Shown one piece after another: positions 32,127 through 43,636 of a stretch of DNA of 64,000 bases (its first letter is position 1; each line of letters begins with the position of its first letter). A model generated the notes under the pieces. That model searched no databases. It had not been told where the DNA came from and saw nothing but the letters and a program-made list of their open reading frames with translations. This stretch comes from Anaeramoeba ignava (lineage: Eukaryota; Metamonada; Anaeramoebidae). The position numbers and the translations under genes were made by a program. The DNA lies in assembly GCA_028826165.1 (NCBI GenBank), contig JAPDFW010000022.1, forward strand, positions 186,001 through 250,000, written 5' to 3'.

Positions 32127-33804
32127 TCATTTCATCATCATTTCTTCTTTTTCTTTTTCTTTTTCTTGTATTTGATCCAATTTAAGTTGTGTTAATTTTC
32201 CATAAGTTTCAGATTCTGAAGTATTTGGTTGAATTTTGTTTTCGATTAACTTAATTGTTTGATATATTTTTGGAGTGAAACCATTAGTTTTTTGAATAAA
32301 ATTCAAAATTGAAGTGTGAATTTGATAGAATTTAACATTTTCAAGAAGAGTAAGAATTGCTTCTTCTGAAACACCTCGAATAATTTTGTTTTCATTTGAA
32401 TTCAAGTAGTTTGTACTTGAAGTATCGCTGAATTTTTTGATCCACTGTTGAGTGAAATTAATGAGTTTGTGAAAATTAGTGAAATAATTTTTTTGAACTG
32501 ATAAATTAAAAAGTTCTTTTATGTCATCTGGTTTTAAATCAAGAAAATTTTCAGGCATTTTATACTCATTTTCAATTGTTTCCAAAGTTGCATTAAGGCA
32601 TTTATTTCTTATTTCAGCGTCTGAAATAGTAAGTAAAATTTTAATAGCTGATTGTGGATTAGAATCAATACTTTTAGCCACTGATTCACGAGTTATCTCA
32701 ATTAAACTAGGAATTTTGAATTTGAACGCTGCTTTAAAAAGATCCAAATTATTTTTTTCATTAATTTCAATTTCGCCATAATAAATGTATTTCAAAATTT
32801 GCTCAATAATTTCTTCATTTATTTCAGGAAACGGGATATTTCTTGATTCCCTGCAATTAATTGAGAAATATGGAGAACGAGCTGATAAAATTGCTTTATG
32901 GCAATAGAATCGTTGATGATTTTTTCCTGAAATGATCATATCTGAAAATGTTTTTCGATGTTCAAATAAATATTTAAAATCTTCAATTAATCCATTATTT
33001 GGTTTGGAAAGTGTTTCTTGGTCTTTTGGTTCATTTAAAGAAACTGGATTGGGTATTTTTGGATTGTTTTGATTTTCTGAATAAACAATTTTTAATGAAC
33101 AATCTTGGAAATTAAGCTTGAAGTTTTCTTTGAATGAATGATTTGATTTTGATTTTTTTGGAATTTGATTTTTTATATGATTTAAAAGCATTTTGCTTGG
33201 TGGTTGTGGTTGTGGTTCTGGTAGTTTGATAGGTTTCTAAACAAATGAAAATGGCAAAATTTTTTAGTTTGATATTTGGGAAATTTAATTTATATAATTA
33301 ATTGTTTACTAATTCTGCATTGTTTTGATAATTTTCTTTAAATTGAAATATATTAGTAAAAAATTTAGAACTAAAAAAAGTTATTCTAAATAAAAATTGA
33401 TTAAAATCATAAGCATGAGAATTTGAGCTAAATTTCTATTGAAAGAAACAAAGAAAGAAAAGGAAAAATTTTTATATTTATAAATTTTAGATTTTCATTT
33501 TCATTTACGTTTTTTTGTTGAATAAAAGGTTTTGGCAATAATTCTGTCAGATTCTGTGAATATAAAATAAATAATTGACTCAAATCATAATGTATTTTTT
33601 TAAAATATTCAAGATTGATTGATAAACTAAAATTTTTTATTTTTTTAATTTTTTAAATTTTAAATTATTTTTTTTTTGTTATTAAAATTACTTTTCTTGA
33701 TCAGTTGGAATAGATACAATTTTTTCAAGAAATTTTCCAAAAAGTTCAAATAAAATTGCAATTGATTCTGTTTTTTCAAATAATATATTATCAGATTCAA
33801 ACAT
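32127..33804 (-). CDS. BTB-BACK protein, four exons
   Basis: Exons (minus) are 33804-33692, 33626-33509, 33435-33310 and 33236-32127, giving 488 residues. Residues 1-119 are a helical region that I do not recognise, followed by a Pro-Gln linker (LPEPQPQPP). The BTB domain covers about residues 205-310: FSDMIISG, FYCHKAILSARSPYF, ILKYIYYGEI and DLFKAAFKFKIPSL. A BACK-like helical region follows (about 310-420). Such proteins commonly act as cullin-3 adaptors; no substrate-binding Kelch repeats are present. It is unrelated in layout to the RCC1-BTB copies. Confidence 0.8.
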
Positions 33805-33899
33805 ATTATTTTTATTTATATTTTTGAAAAGAAAAAAAATGAAAAAAATAAAAAAGGAAAAAAAAATTTATTCCACTTTTTAATTTAAATTTTTAATTT

Positions 33900-36800
33900 T
33901 CATTTCAAAGATTCCTTTGATTTTCCACATCTAACACAATAATAATTAGAATTTCCAAAATAAGAAACTAAACAAATCTGGTGATAAGCATGACCACAAA
34001 AAAAGGAAACAATAATTTCACTTGAATCCCACTCGAATTGAGCACCACAATAAGAGCAGAAATGGGAAACCTGAACACCTTGTCTCATTTTGTCATTCAA
34101 ATCAAGAGCCAAATTACTTGAATCACGAGAAACGCAATTTCTTAAAGATTTGACAAGAGAAACCTTTTGTGAAAATTGCCTGACCAACTTTTGGATTCCA
34201 GTTCCTAATTCCTTGATTTCGATTCCTTTTGGGATTCGGTAAATGATATCTGTGAGTCGGAATTCCAATTTGGGAACAGATTCAAGAAGTTGTGGGAAAT
34301 ATTCAGGGTTATTTTTGCAAAACATGAACAATTCCTTTCTGAGTTGTCTGTCGTTTTCTGAAGACACAAAATTAAGAGCTTCTGTGAAATTTCTCTCATT
34401 ATATAATAAGTTCTGTAAGACTTCAAGTCTTTTCCCCAATTTGGAGAGGATAAATGTGGTTTCTTGGTACATTTTGTTCTTTTCACAAATTTCCAAGACT
34501 TCTTCTAAAGGAAGATAATTTGAATACTCGAGAAAACTGTTGAGAAGAGAAGAAGGCGAAAATTCAATGTATAATTCAACAACCAAAAGTTGGTGATCTT
34601 TTAATAACGCTTGATCCAACTCAAATACTCTCTTGAGATAAAGAAATAAATCGCTTCGATATTTTGGATAATTCAATTGATCCACAACAGCATCAAGAGG
34701 GAATTTGTCCATTTTTTCAACTATTAATTCAATTGCTTTCTGTGGATCAAGATCGACTAGATCTTGAATCAAAAGACTGAGTTTGCTTGAATCTTGGATT
34801 CTGTCAATATTGTCAAACGAGTTTGCATCTCCCAATTTGATTTGCACAAAAAAATACTCGTCATAGCGATTGAGTAATTTATAGAAGTGGGCAAGAATGA
34901 ATAGATAGAAGTCTCTTGTTTGTGCTTTGATAAGATTTTTCTCGTTGATTTCATCCAAATTATTTTTTTCGTCCGAATTCTCCTTTTCATACAGCTCTTC
35001 ATTCTTGTAAAAAAATTCATTCTTTCTGACAAGAAAAGCCTCCAGTAAAGTTTCAATATCATAGAAATGAGTTGGTGAAGTTTTGATTAAATCATGCAAT
35101 CGCTGGAAATTCTCATTCTTCTGGAAAACAGAATTGAGAAACATTTCATAGCATTCAGGCTTTAATTGATAAAGGTTTTCGTCAAACGGAATATAATCAA
35201 TGATTTGGATGGCCTGATTGTGCTGAACAAAATTAAAAATCCATTTGGGCCACAATTCGGGATTTTTTTGGCATATTTCGTTGCAAATTGCGGCTGCTTT
35301 TTCATATTTCTGCTTATAAAATAAATGATGCACATAATATTCATTTAATTTTTCAAGCGAATATTTGTTCAGGAAATTATCAGGATTCTTGGCAATAAAC
35401 AAGCAATCTTTATACTTCCCATTTTCCAAAAGCCAATCAATTGTTTGATCATTTTGCTTGATCGAACCCTTCAATATTTGCTGAGGTGATGAAAAGAAAA
35501 ATGCTGTGAAATCTTCATGATTGCTTAATAGCCTCAATTCCTTTGGCTCTGAAATTCCTGCTCCTTGGAGAGGAAGAGTGACTACATCCTCTTCTTTGCT
35601 TGAAGCTATTGAAATCAAACGAAGCTGGGGATAAAAATGCAAATCAACAAAAATGTCAGAAGCAATATCTTCATCTAAATCAAAATTTTCATCATTTTTC
35701 AATTTTTTATTAATTCTGTTCTGAATTTCCATTAATTCATCTAAATTATCAACAGTTAATAGAATGAGATGCTCAAAAAAAAATCCAAATCCACAAACAA
35801 TAAAAGAAAAGTGATATTTTTTCACAAAATTCAACTTGCTTGTTTTGATATTAAAATTATATTCAAACATTTGATTTTGTGATAAAATAAAAATTTGCTT
35901 TTCTGGTTCTTTCCATTTAATTTCATAAACTTCATAATCTTGATTTTGCGACAATTTTCGATTTTCTCCTAAATCTGTATCTAAAAGTACGCTCTTTAAT
36001 TTTATATAGATAGATATATAAAAAATGATTTCAAATGAATTGCTTGTTTTTCTTTTTGTTTTTGTGAAAATTTTTTTACAGAAATGATTTCTTGTTTGTT
36101 AACATTATAAATGAGTAATTTTTCCGAATTTCCAAAAGCAATCAATGAATTGCTCCATGAAATCATTTTTATTCCGTTTTCTAAAGAATAAATATAGGTT
36201 TCCTTTTGGAATTGATCCAATTCTAAAAATCAAAATCAACAAAAAAAAAAGTGGATCGAATTATTTAAAAGAAAAAAAAAAAATAATTATTTCTACCTTT
36301 TGATCTTAAATTTAAAGTTCCTTTTTTGTTTAATACAATTAGTCTTTCATTAACTGAATTTGAAGAATAATTTGGATCAATGAGAATTTTGACAATTTTT
36401 AAAGAAGATGAAAAATTTGCAATTTGATTGCTAGCAAAATCAATAATTTGAACAGAATCTTTGAAAGAAAGAAAAAAAAAACAAATGAAATTATTGATAT
36501 TTTTTTTTTTTGGAAAATTAAATTACAATTTTCAAAATGAACACAAATATATTTTGCAAAATTATCAACAGATAAATTAAGGATTGGTTCATTAAAACGA
36601 AATTGTGTTGGTTTTGCTTGTTTTTTTTCTAAAGATAAAATGTAAAGATATCCATTTGTTGTTCCAAAAATCTTATTATAAAACAAAATTTTTTTTTTAA
36701 GAAAAGTTAAAAAATTTAATTGAAAAAAAAAAAATATATAATAAAAAATTTACTATAAATGATTTAACAATTTGAACACAAGATATTTTTCCATAAAATA

Positions 36801-36929
36801 ATGATTCTTGTTCCTTTTCATATTGACTTTGTTCGTCTTCTTGTTCATTTTCTTGTTCATATTGTTGATTTTCAAATCCAATATTTGCAAGATTATGATA
36901 GAAAAAAAATCAGTTAAATTTAAATTCAT
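33900..36929 (-). CDS. VPS41: VPS41, HOPS complex subunit, five exons
   Basis: Exons (minus) are 36929-36754, 36671-36527, 36458-36297, 36222-36080 and 35993-33900, giving about 906 residues. The WD40 part lies in exons 1-5 (IFGTTNGYLYILSL; MISWSNSLIAFGNSEKLLIY). VPS41 landmarks follow: DWLLENGKYKDCL, ELWPKWIFNF, YIPFDENLYQL, LEICEKNKMYQETTFILSKL and RIPKGIEI. A C-terminal RING-type motif has CSYC, FFCGHAYHQIC and CVRC. VPS41 tethers late endosomes to lysosomes within HOPS. Exon 1 is open only if one T is added to an 8-T run near 36910, so the true start is uncertain. Confidence 0.85.
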
Positions 36930-36995
36930 TTTAAAAAAGAAAAAATAAAAAAATGAAAATGAAAAATAAAAATTCATTTTTTTTCTTTTTAAAAA

Positions 36996-38744
36996 ATGAA
37001 TGAAATTATATTTTTTGGAAGAAATCTATTGCCAAAACTTTTCAAAAATGAACCAGATGTAATAAGAAAGCCTATTCAATTTAAATTTGAAAATGAAAAT
37101 GAAAATGAAAATGAAAAACAAATTAAACAAATTTTTTCAGGTTATTCTGGAACATTTTTCCTCTTTGAAAATGGGGAAGTAATGCACTATTTGAAATATG
37201 CAGATCCAAATCAAAATCCTCAAAAAATCCAAATTGAAAATATTCAAAAAGTATCTGTTGGTGATAATAATGCAGCTATTTTAACAATAGAAGGAAATGT
37301 ATTTGCTAACGGAAGATATATTAATCCAAAAAATCCTGATGAATTTATCAATATTTCATCATTAATTGAAGATACAAATGATAGGATAATTGAAGATATT
37401 GCTTGTTCATCTTATTCAATTTACTTATTAACTTCAAATCAAAATGTTTATGGAATTGGTTCAAATGGATATGGTCAACTTGGTTTTGATTCTGGAACAC
37501 TTAGTAAAACAGAAAAACCAATTTTAATGATGAAAAATGTTTCTAAAATATTTTCAGGAAGTTCTTCATATTCTGTTTTTCTTTTAAATTCAAATCAAGA
37601 ATTATTTACATGTGGATATAATTATCAGGGTAAACTTGGATTAGGAGAATCAAGAAAAGAAACAGAAATCCAAAAATTAACCCAAATACAAAATATTCCA
37701 AAAGGCAAAATAATTGATATTCAATCTGGATATTCTTTTTCAATAATGTTGATTGAAGATGAAAATGAAAAAAGAAAACTTTATTCATGTGGAAATTATG
37801 AATATAATGGACTTGGCCAAAATGGAAATAGCTATGAATTTACTGAAATCAAATCATCTTTATTTGAAAATGATAATATTCTTGATTTTTCTGTTGGAAA
37901 TGCTCATACTTTGATTTTAACTTCAAAAAGAAAATTAATTTCATTTGGAGATAATGCTTATGGTCAATTAGGAGCAAGAGATACAAAAAATAAAAAAATT
38001 CCCATTCAAATTGAACTTCCTAAATTAAGATTTAATGAAGATATTTCCAATTATCATATCCTTTGTAGAAATGAAAAATCATTTCTTTATTATTCTCCTC
38101 CTTCTTTTTCTAATCTTGAAGAAGATTTGATAAAATTATTTGGAAGAAAAGAATTTTGTGATATTTCATTTAAAACAGAAAATGGAGAAATAATCGAAGC
38201 TCATAAATTAATATTGAAATACAGATTAAAAGATCAAAATCAATATGAAAAACTTCAAGAAATTATTTCAAAAAAATCAATTAAAGAATCAAATCAAATA
38301 TTTGAAATGATTTATTCAAACAAAATAATAAATCCAAAATTATATTCTGAAATTAAAGAAATTATAAATTCAAATGAAAAAATAGAAGAAACAATGAAAA
38401 GAATTTATTTAAATGAAAATGAAAAAGATTTTATAATTGAAAGAAAAGAAAAACAATATAAATTTCCCAAATTAATATTAATAATGAGAAGTGAATTATA
38501 TCGAGGAATGTTTTTATCTGTAACAGAAGATACTTCTAATAAAGTTACAGATTATAGTGAAATAAGTAATAAATCATTTCAAATATTTGAATATTGGATT
38601 TATTCAAATCAAATCAAAGAAGGAATTGAAATTACACAAGAAATAATCGATGAATTTGAAGGAGGAATTGATTATTTTCAATTAAATCAAACAAATCCAA
38701 ATTTATTTGATTTATTAATTAAAAAATTTAATAATCAAAATTAA
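36996..38744 (+). CDS. RCC1-BTB protein, copy E, intact
   Basis: The unbroken frame encodes 582 residues with the family layout: RCC1 repeats to about residue 365, then the two BTB segments (EFCDISFKTENGEIIEAHKL; FPKLILIMRSELYRGMF). It starts 67 bp from the predicted VPS41 start on the other strand, so the two share a very short divergent promoter. The blade sequences differ from copy D more than the BTB part does, which suggests the BTB half is homogenised or under stronger constraint. Confidence 0.9.
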   Translation: MNEIIFFGRNLLPKLFKNEPDVIRKPIQFKFENENENENEKQIKQIFSGYSGTFFLFENGEVMHYLKYADPNQNPQKIQIENIQKVSVGDNNAAILTIEGNVFANGRYINPKNPDEFINISSLIEDTNDRIIEDIACSSYSIYLLTSNQNVYGIGSNGYGQLGFDSGTLSKTEKPILMMKNVSKIFSGSSSYSVFLLNSNQELFTCGYNYQGKLGLGESRKETEIQKLTQIQNIPKGKIIDIQSGYSFSIMLIEDENEKRKLYSCGNYEYNGLGQNGNSYEFTEIKSSLFENDNILDFSVGNAHTLILTSKRKLISFGDNAYGQLGARDTKNKKIPIQIELPKLRFNEDISNYHILCRNEKSFLYYSPPSFSNLEEDLIKLFGRKEFCDISFKTENGEIIEAHKLILKYRLKDQNQYEKLQEIISKKSIKESNQIFEMIYSNKIINPKLYSEIKEIINSNEKIEETMKRIYLNENEKDFIIERKEKQYKFPKLILIMRSELYRGMFLSVTEDTSNKVTDYSEISNKSFQIFEYWIYSNQIKEGIEITQEIIDEFEGGIDYFQLNQTNPNLFDLLIKKFNNQN

Positions 38745-39505
38745 AATTAAAAAAAATTAAAATTAAAATTAAAATTAAAATTAAAATTTAAAATTAAAAT
38801 TAAAAATTAAAATCAAAATTAGAATTAAAATTAAAATTAAAATCAAAATCAAAAATCAAAATTAAAATTAAAAATTAAAATTAAAATTAAAATTAAAATC
38901 AAAATTAAAATTAAAATTAAAATTAAAATTAAAATTAAAATTAAAATTAAAATTAAAATTAAAAATTAAAATTAAAAATTAAAATTAAAATTAAAATTAA
39001 AATTAAAATTAAAATTAAAATTAAAATTAAAATAAAATTAAAATAAAATTAAAAAAAAATTAAAAAATAAAAATTAAAAATCAAAATTAAAATTAAAAAT
39101 TAAAATCAAAATTAAAATTAAAATTAAAAATTAAAAATTAAAATTAAAATTAAAATTAAAATTAAAATTAAAATTAAAATTAAAATCAAAATTAAAATTA
39201 AAATTTAAAATTAAAATTAAAATTAAAATTAAAATTAAAATTAAAATTAAAATTAAAATTAAAATTTAAAATTAAAATTAAAATTAAAATTAAAATTAAA
39301 ATTAAAATTAAAATTAAAATTAAAATTAAAATTAAAATTAAAAATTAAAATTAAAATTAAAATTAAAATTAAAATTAAAATCAAAATTAAAATTAAAATT
39401 AAAATCAAAATTAAAATTAAAATTAAAATTAAAATCAAAATTAAAATCAAAATTAAAATCAAAATTAAAATTAAAAATTAAAAATTAAAATTAAAATCAA
39501 AATCA
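38745..39505. repeat. AAAATT hexamer array
   Basis: About 760 bases of AAAATT with AAAATC, AAAAATT and occasional A-run variants separate copies E and F. No gene lies within it. Confidence 0.95.
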
Positions 39506-39537
39506 AAATCATTTTTTCATTTTTTTTCTTTTTAAAA

Positions 39538-41336
39538 ATGAATGATTGTTTATTTTTTGGTGATAATAAATATCCAAAACTTATCAAAAATGAATCAGAA
39601 AAATAACAAAACCAATTCAATTTAAATTTGAAAATGAAAATGAAAATGAAAATGAAAATGAAAAAGAAAAAGAAAAAGAAAATGAAAATGAAAATGAAAA
39701 ACAAATTAAACAAATTTCATCAGGTGAATATTCAATAATTTTCCTTTTTGAAAATGGAAAAGCAATAGAATATTTACAAAATTCAAATCAAAATCCTGAA
39801 AAAATCCAAATTGAAGAAAATATTCAAAAAGTAACTGTTGGTAATGAAAATGAAGCTATTTTAACAAAAGAAGGAAATGTATTTGCAAAAGGATATAATA
39901 TTAATCCAAAAAATCCTGATGAATTTATCAATATTTCATCATTAATTAAAGATACAAATGATAGAATAATTGAAGATATTGCTTGTGGTGCTTATTCAAT
40001 TTACTTATTAACTTCAAATCAAAATGCTTATGTAATTGGTTCAAATCAATATTGCCAACTTGGTTTTGATTTTTTAACACTTAGAAAAACAGAAAAACCA
40101 ATTTTAATGATGAAAAATGTTTCTAAAATATTTTCAGGAAATTCCTCAAAACATGTTTTTCTTTTAAATTCAAATCAAGAATTATTTGGATGTGGTTGGA
40201 ATCTTTATGGTCAACTTGGATTAGGAGAATCAAGAAAAGAAACATATATCAAAAAATTAACCAAAATCCAAAATATTCCAAAAGGTAAAATAATTGATAT
40301 TCAATGTGGACATCCTCATTCAATAATGTTGATTGAAAATGAAAATGAAAATGAAAATCCAAAAAGAAAACTTTATTCATGTGGATATTATGAATATAAT
40401 GGACTTGGCAAAAATAAAGATACTTATGAATTTACTGAAATCAAATCATCTTTATTTGAAAATGATGATAATATTCTTGAAATTTCTGTTGGAAATCCTC
40501 ATACTTTGATTTTAACTTCTAATTCAAAATTAATTGGATTTGGACATAATTGGTTTGGTCAATTAGGAACTGGAGATACAGAAAATCAATTAATTCCAAT
40601 TCAAATTGAACTTCCTAAATTAAGATTTAATGAAAATATTTCCAATTATCATATTTCTTGTGGATATTACAGATCATTTCTTTATTATTCTCCTCCTTCT
40701 TTTTCTAATCTTGAAGAAGATTTGATAAAATTATTTAGAAGAAAAGAATTTTGCAATATTTCATTTAAAACCGAAAATGGAGAAATAATTGAAGCTCATA
40801 AATTAATATTGAAATATAGATTAAAACAAAATCAAAATCAAATTGAAAAACTTCAAGAAATTATTTCAAAAAAATCAATTAAAGAATCAAATCAAATATT
40901 TGAAATGATTTATTCAAACAAAATAATAAATCCAAAATTATATTCTGAAATTAAAGAAATTATAAATTCAAATGAAAAAATTGAAGAAACAATGAAAAGA
41001 ATTTATTTAAATGAAAATGAAAAAGATTTTATAATTGAAAGAAAAGAAAAACAATATAAATTTCCAAAATTAATATTAATAATGAGAAGTGAATTATATC
41101 GAGGAATGTTTTTATCTGTTACAAATGATACTTCTAATAAAGTTACAGATTATAGTGAATTAAGTAATAAATCATTTCAAATATTTGAATATTGGATTTA
41201 TTCAAATCAAATCAAAGAAGGAATTGAAATTACACAGGAAATAATTGATGAATTTGAAGGAGGAATTGATTATTTTCAATTAAATCAAACAAATCCAAAT
41301 TTATTTGATTTATTAATTAACAAATTTAATAATTAA
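39538..41336 (+). pseudogene. RCC1-BTB copy F, early frameshift
   Basis: The start MNDCLFFGDNKYPKL is followed by TAA at about 39604, because one A is missing from a six-A run relative to copy B. The remaining sequence to 41336 is open in the shifted frame through all RCC1 repeats and both BTB segments. A NENE/KEKE tract (AATGAA and AAAGAA hexamers, 39632-39705) is longer than in other copies. The single lesion is in a homopolymer, so a base-call error is a real alternative. Confidence 0.7.
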
Positions 41337-41615
41337 AATTAAAATTAAAATCAAAATTAAAATTAAAATTAAAATTAAAATTAAAATTAAAACTAAAATT
41401 CAAATTAAAATCAAAACTAAAATTAAAATTAAAATTAAAATTAAAATTAAAATTAAATTTAAAATTAAAATCAAAATTAAAATTTAAATTAAAATTAAAA
41501 TTAAAATCAAAATTAAAATTAAAATTAAAATTAAAATTAAAATTAAAATTAAAATTAAAATTAAAATTAAAATTAAAATTAAAATTAAAATTAAAATTAA
41601 AATCAAAAATTCCAA
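41337..41615. repeat. AAAATT hexamer array
   Basis: The hexamer linker between copies F and G has the same composition as the other linkers of this family. Confidence 0.9.
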
Positions 41616-41645
41616 AATCATTTTTTCATTTTTTTCTTTTCAAAA

Positions 41646-43433
41646 ATGAATGATTGTTTATTTTTTGGAAGAAATCTATTACCAAAACTTATCAAAAATG
41701 AACCATATAAAATAAGAAAACCAATTCAATTTAAATTTGAAAATGAAAATGAAAATGAAAAACAAATTAAACAAATTTCATCAAGTTATTATTCAACAAT
41801 TTTCCTTTTTAAAAATGGAAAAGCAATAGAATATTCAACTCAAAAATATTCAAGCCAAAATCCTGAAAAAGTCCTAATTCAAAAAATCCAAATTGAAGAA
41901 AATATTCAAAAAGTATCTGTTGGTTATCGAAATGAAGCTATTTTAACAAAAGAAAGAAATGTATTTGCCAAAGGAGAATATATTAATCCAAAAAATCCAA
42001 AAGAATTTATCAATATTTCATCATTAATTGAAGATACAAATGATAGAATAATTCGAAGATATTGTTTCTGGAAATAGTTCAATTTACTTATTAACTTCAA
42101 ATCAAAATGTTTATGGAATTGGTTCAAATGGATATGATCAACTTGGTTTTGATTCTAAAACACTTGAAACAACAGAAAAACCAATTTTAATAATGAAAAA
42201 TGTTTCTAAAATATTTTCAGGCATTAATTCAAATCATGTTTTTCTTTTAAATTCAAATCAAGAATTATTTGGATGTGGGTTGAATGAATATGGTCAACTC
42301 GGATTAGGAGAATCAAGAAAAGAAACAAAAATCCAAAATTAACCAAAATCCAAAATATTTCAAAAGGCAAAATAATTGATATTAAATGTGGAAATTTCCA
42401 TTCAATAATGTTGATTGAAAATGAAGATCAAAATGAAAATCCAAAAAGAAAACTTTATTCATGTGGTGGCTATCGATATAATGGACTTGGCAAAGATGAA
42501 AATACTTATGAATTTACTGAAATCAAATCATCTTTATTTGAAAATGATGATGATATTCTTGATTTTTCTGTTGGACTCAATCAGAGTTTGATTTTAACTT
42601 CTAATTCAAAATTAATTGGATTTGGAAAGAATTTATTTGGTCAATTAGGAACTGGAGATACAAAAAATAAACTAATTCCAATTCAAATTGAACTTCCTAA
42701 ATTAAGATTTAATGAAAATATTTCCAATTATCATATTTCTTGTGGATATGAGAAATCATTTCTTTATTATTCTCCTTCTTTTTCTAATCTTGAAGAAGAT
42801 TTGATAAAACTATTTGAAAGAAAAGAATTTTGTGATATTTCATTTAAAACCGAAAATGGAGAAATAATTGAAGCTCATAAATTAATATTGAAATACAGAT
42901 TAAAACAAAATCAAAATCAAATTGAAAAACTTCAAGAAATTATTTCAAAAAAATCAATTAAAGAATCAAATCAAATATTTGAAATGATTTATTCAAACAG
43001 AATAATAAATCCAATATTATATTTTGAAATTAAAGAAATTATAAATTCCAATGAAAAAATTGAAGAAACAATGAAAAGAATTTATTTAAATGAAAATGAA
43101 AATGAAAAAGAAAAAGATTTTATAATTGAAAGAAAAGAAAAACAATATAAATTTCCAAAATTAATATTAATAATGAGAAGTGAATTATATCGAGGAATGT
43201 TTTTATCTGTAACAGAAGATAAATCTAATAAAGTTACAGATTATAGTGAATTGAGTAATAAATCATTTCAAATATTTGAATATTGGATTTATTCAAATCA
43301 AATTAAAGATGAGATTCAAATTACACAAGAAATAATTGATGAAATTCAAATTGGAATTGATTATTTTCAATTAAATCAAACAAATCCAAATTTATTTGAT
43401 TTATTAATTAACAAATTTAATAATCAAAATTAA
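41646..43433 (+). pseudogene. RCC1-BTB copy G, two compensating frameshifts
   Basis: One extra base near 42054 closes the first frame at 42077, and one A is missing near 42339, which restores the original frame; the interval between contains a TAG. The C-terminal part (42408-43433) is fully open with both BTB segments. Two independent lesions make true inactivation more likely than in copies C or F. Confidence 0.75.
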
Positions 43434-43636
43434 AATTAAAATTAAAAAAATTAAAAAAAAAAATTTTTTTTGTTTCTTTTTTTTTAAAGGAATTTCAATA
43501 AATAATAACTAAACAAAGATAGATAAAATAAATAAAACAAAAAAGAAAGAAATTAATTTTAAAACAAATTTCCATTTTTTTATTTCTTTTTTTATTTTTC
43601 TTCTTCTTTCTTTTTCAAATAAAATAAAAAAAAGTG

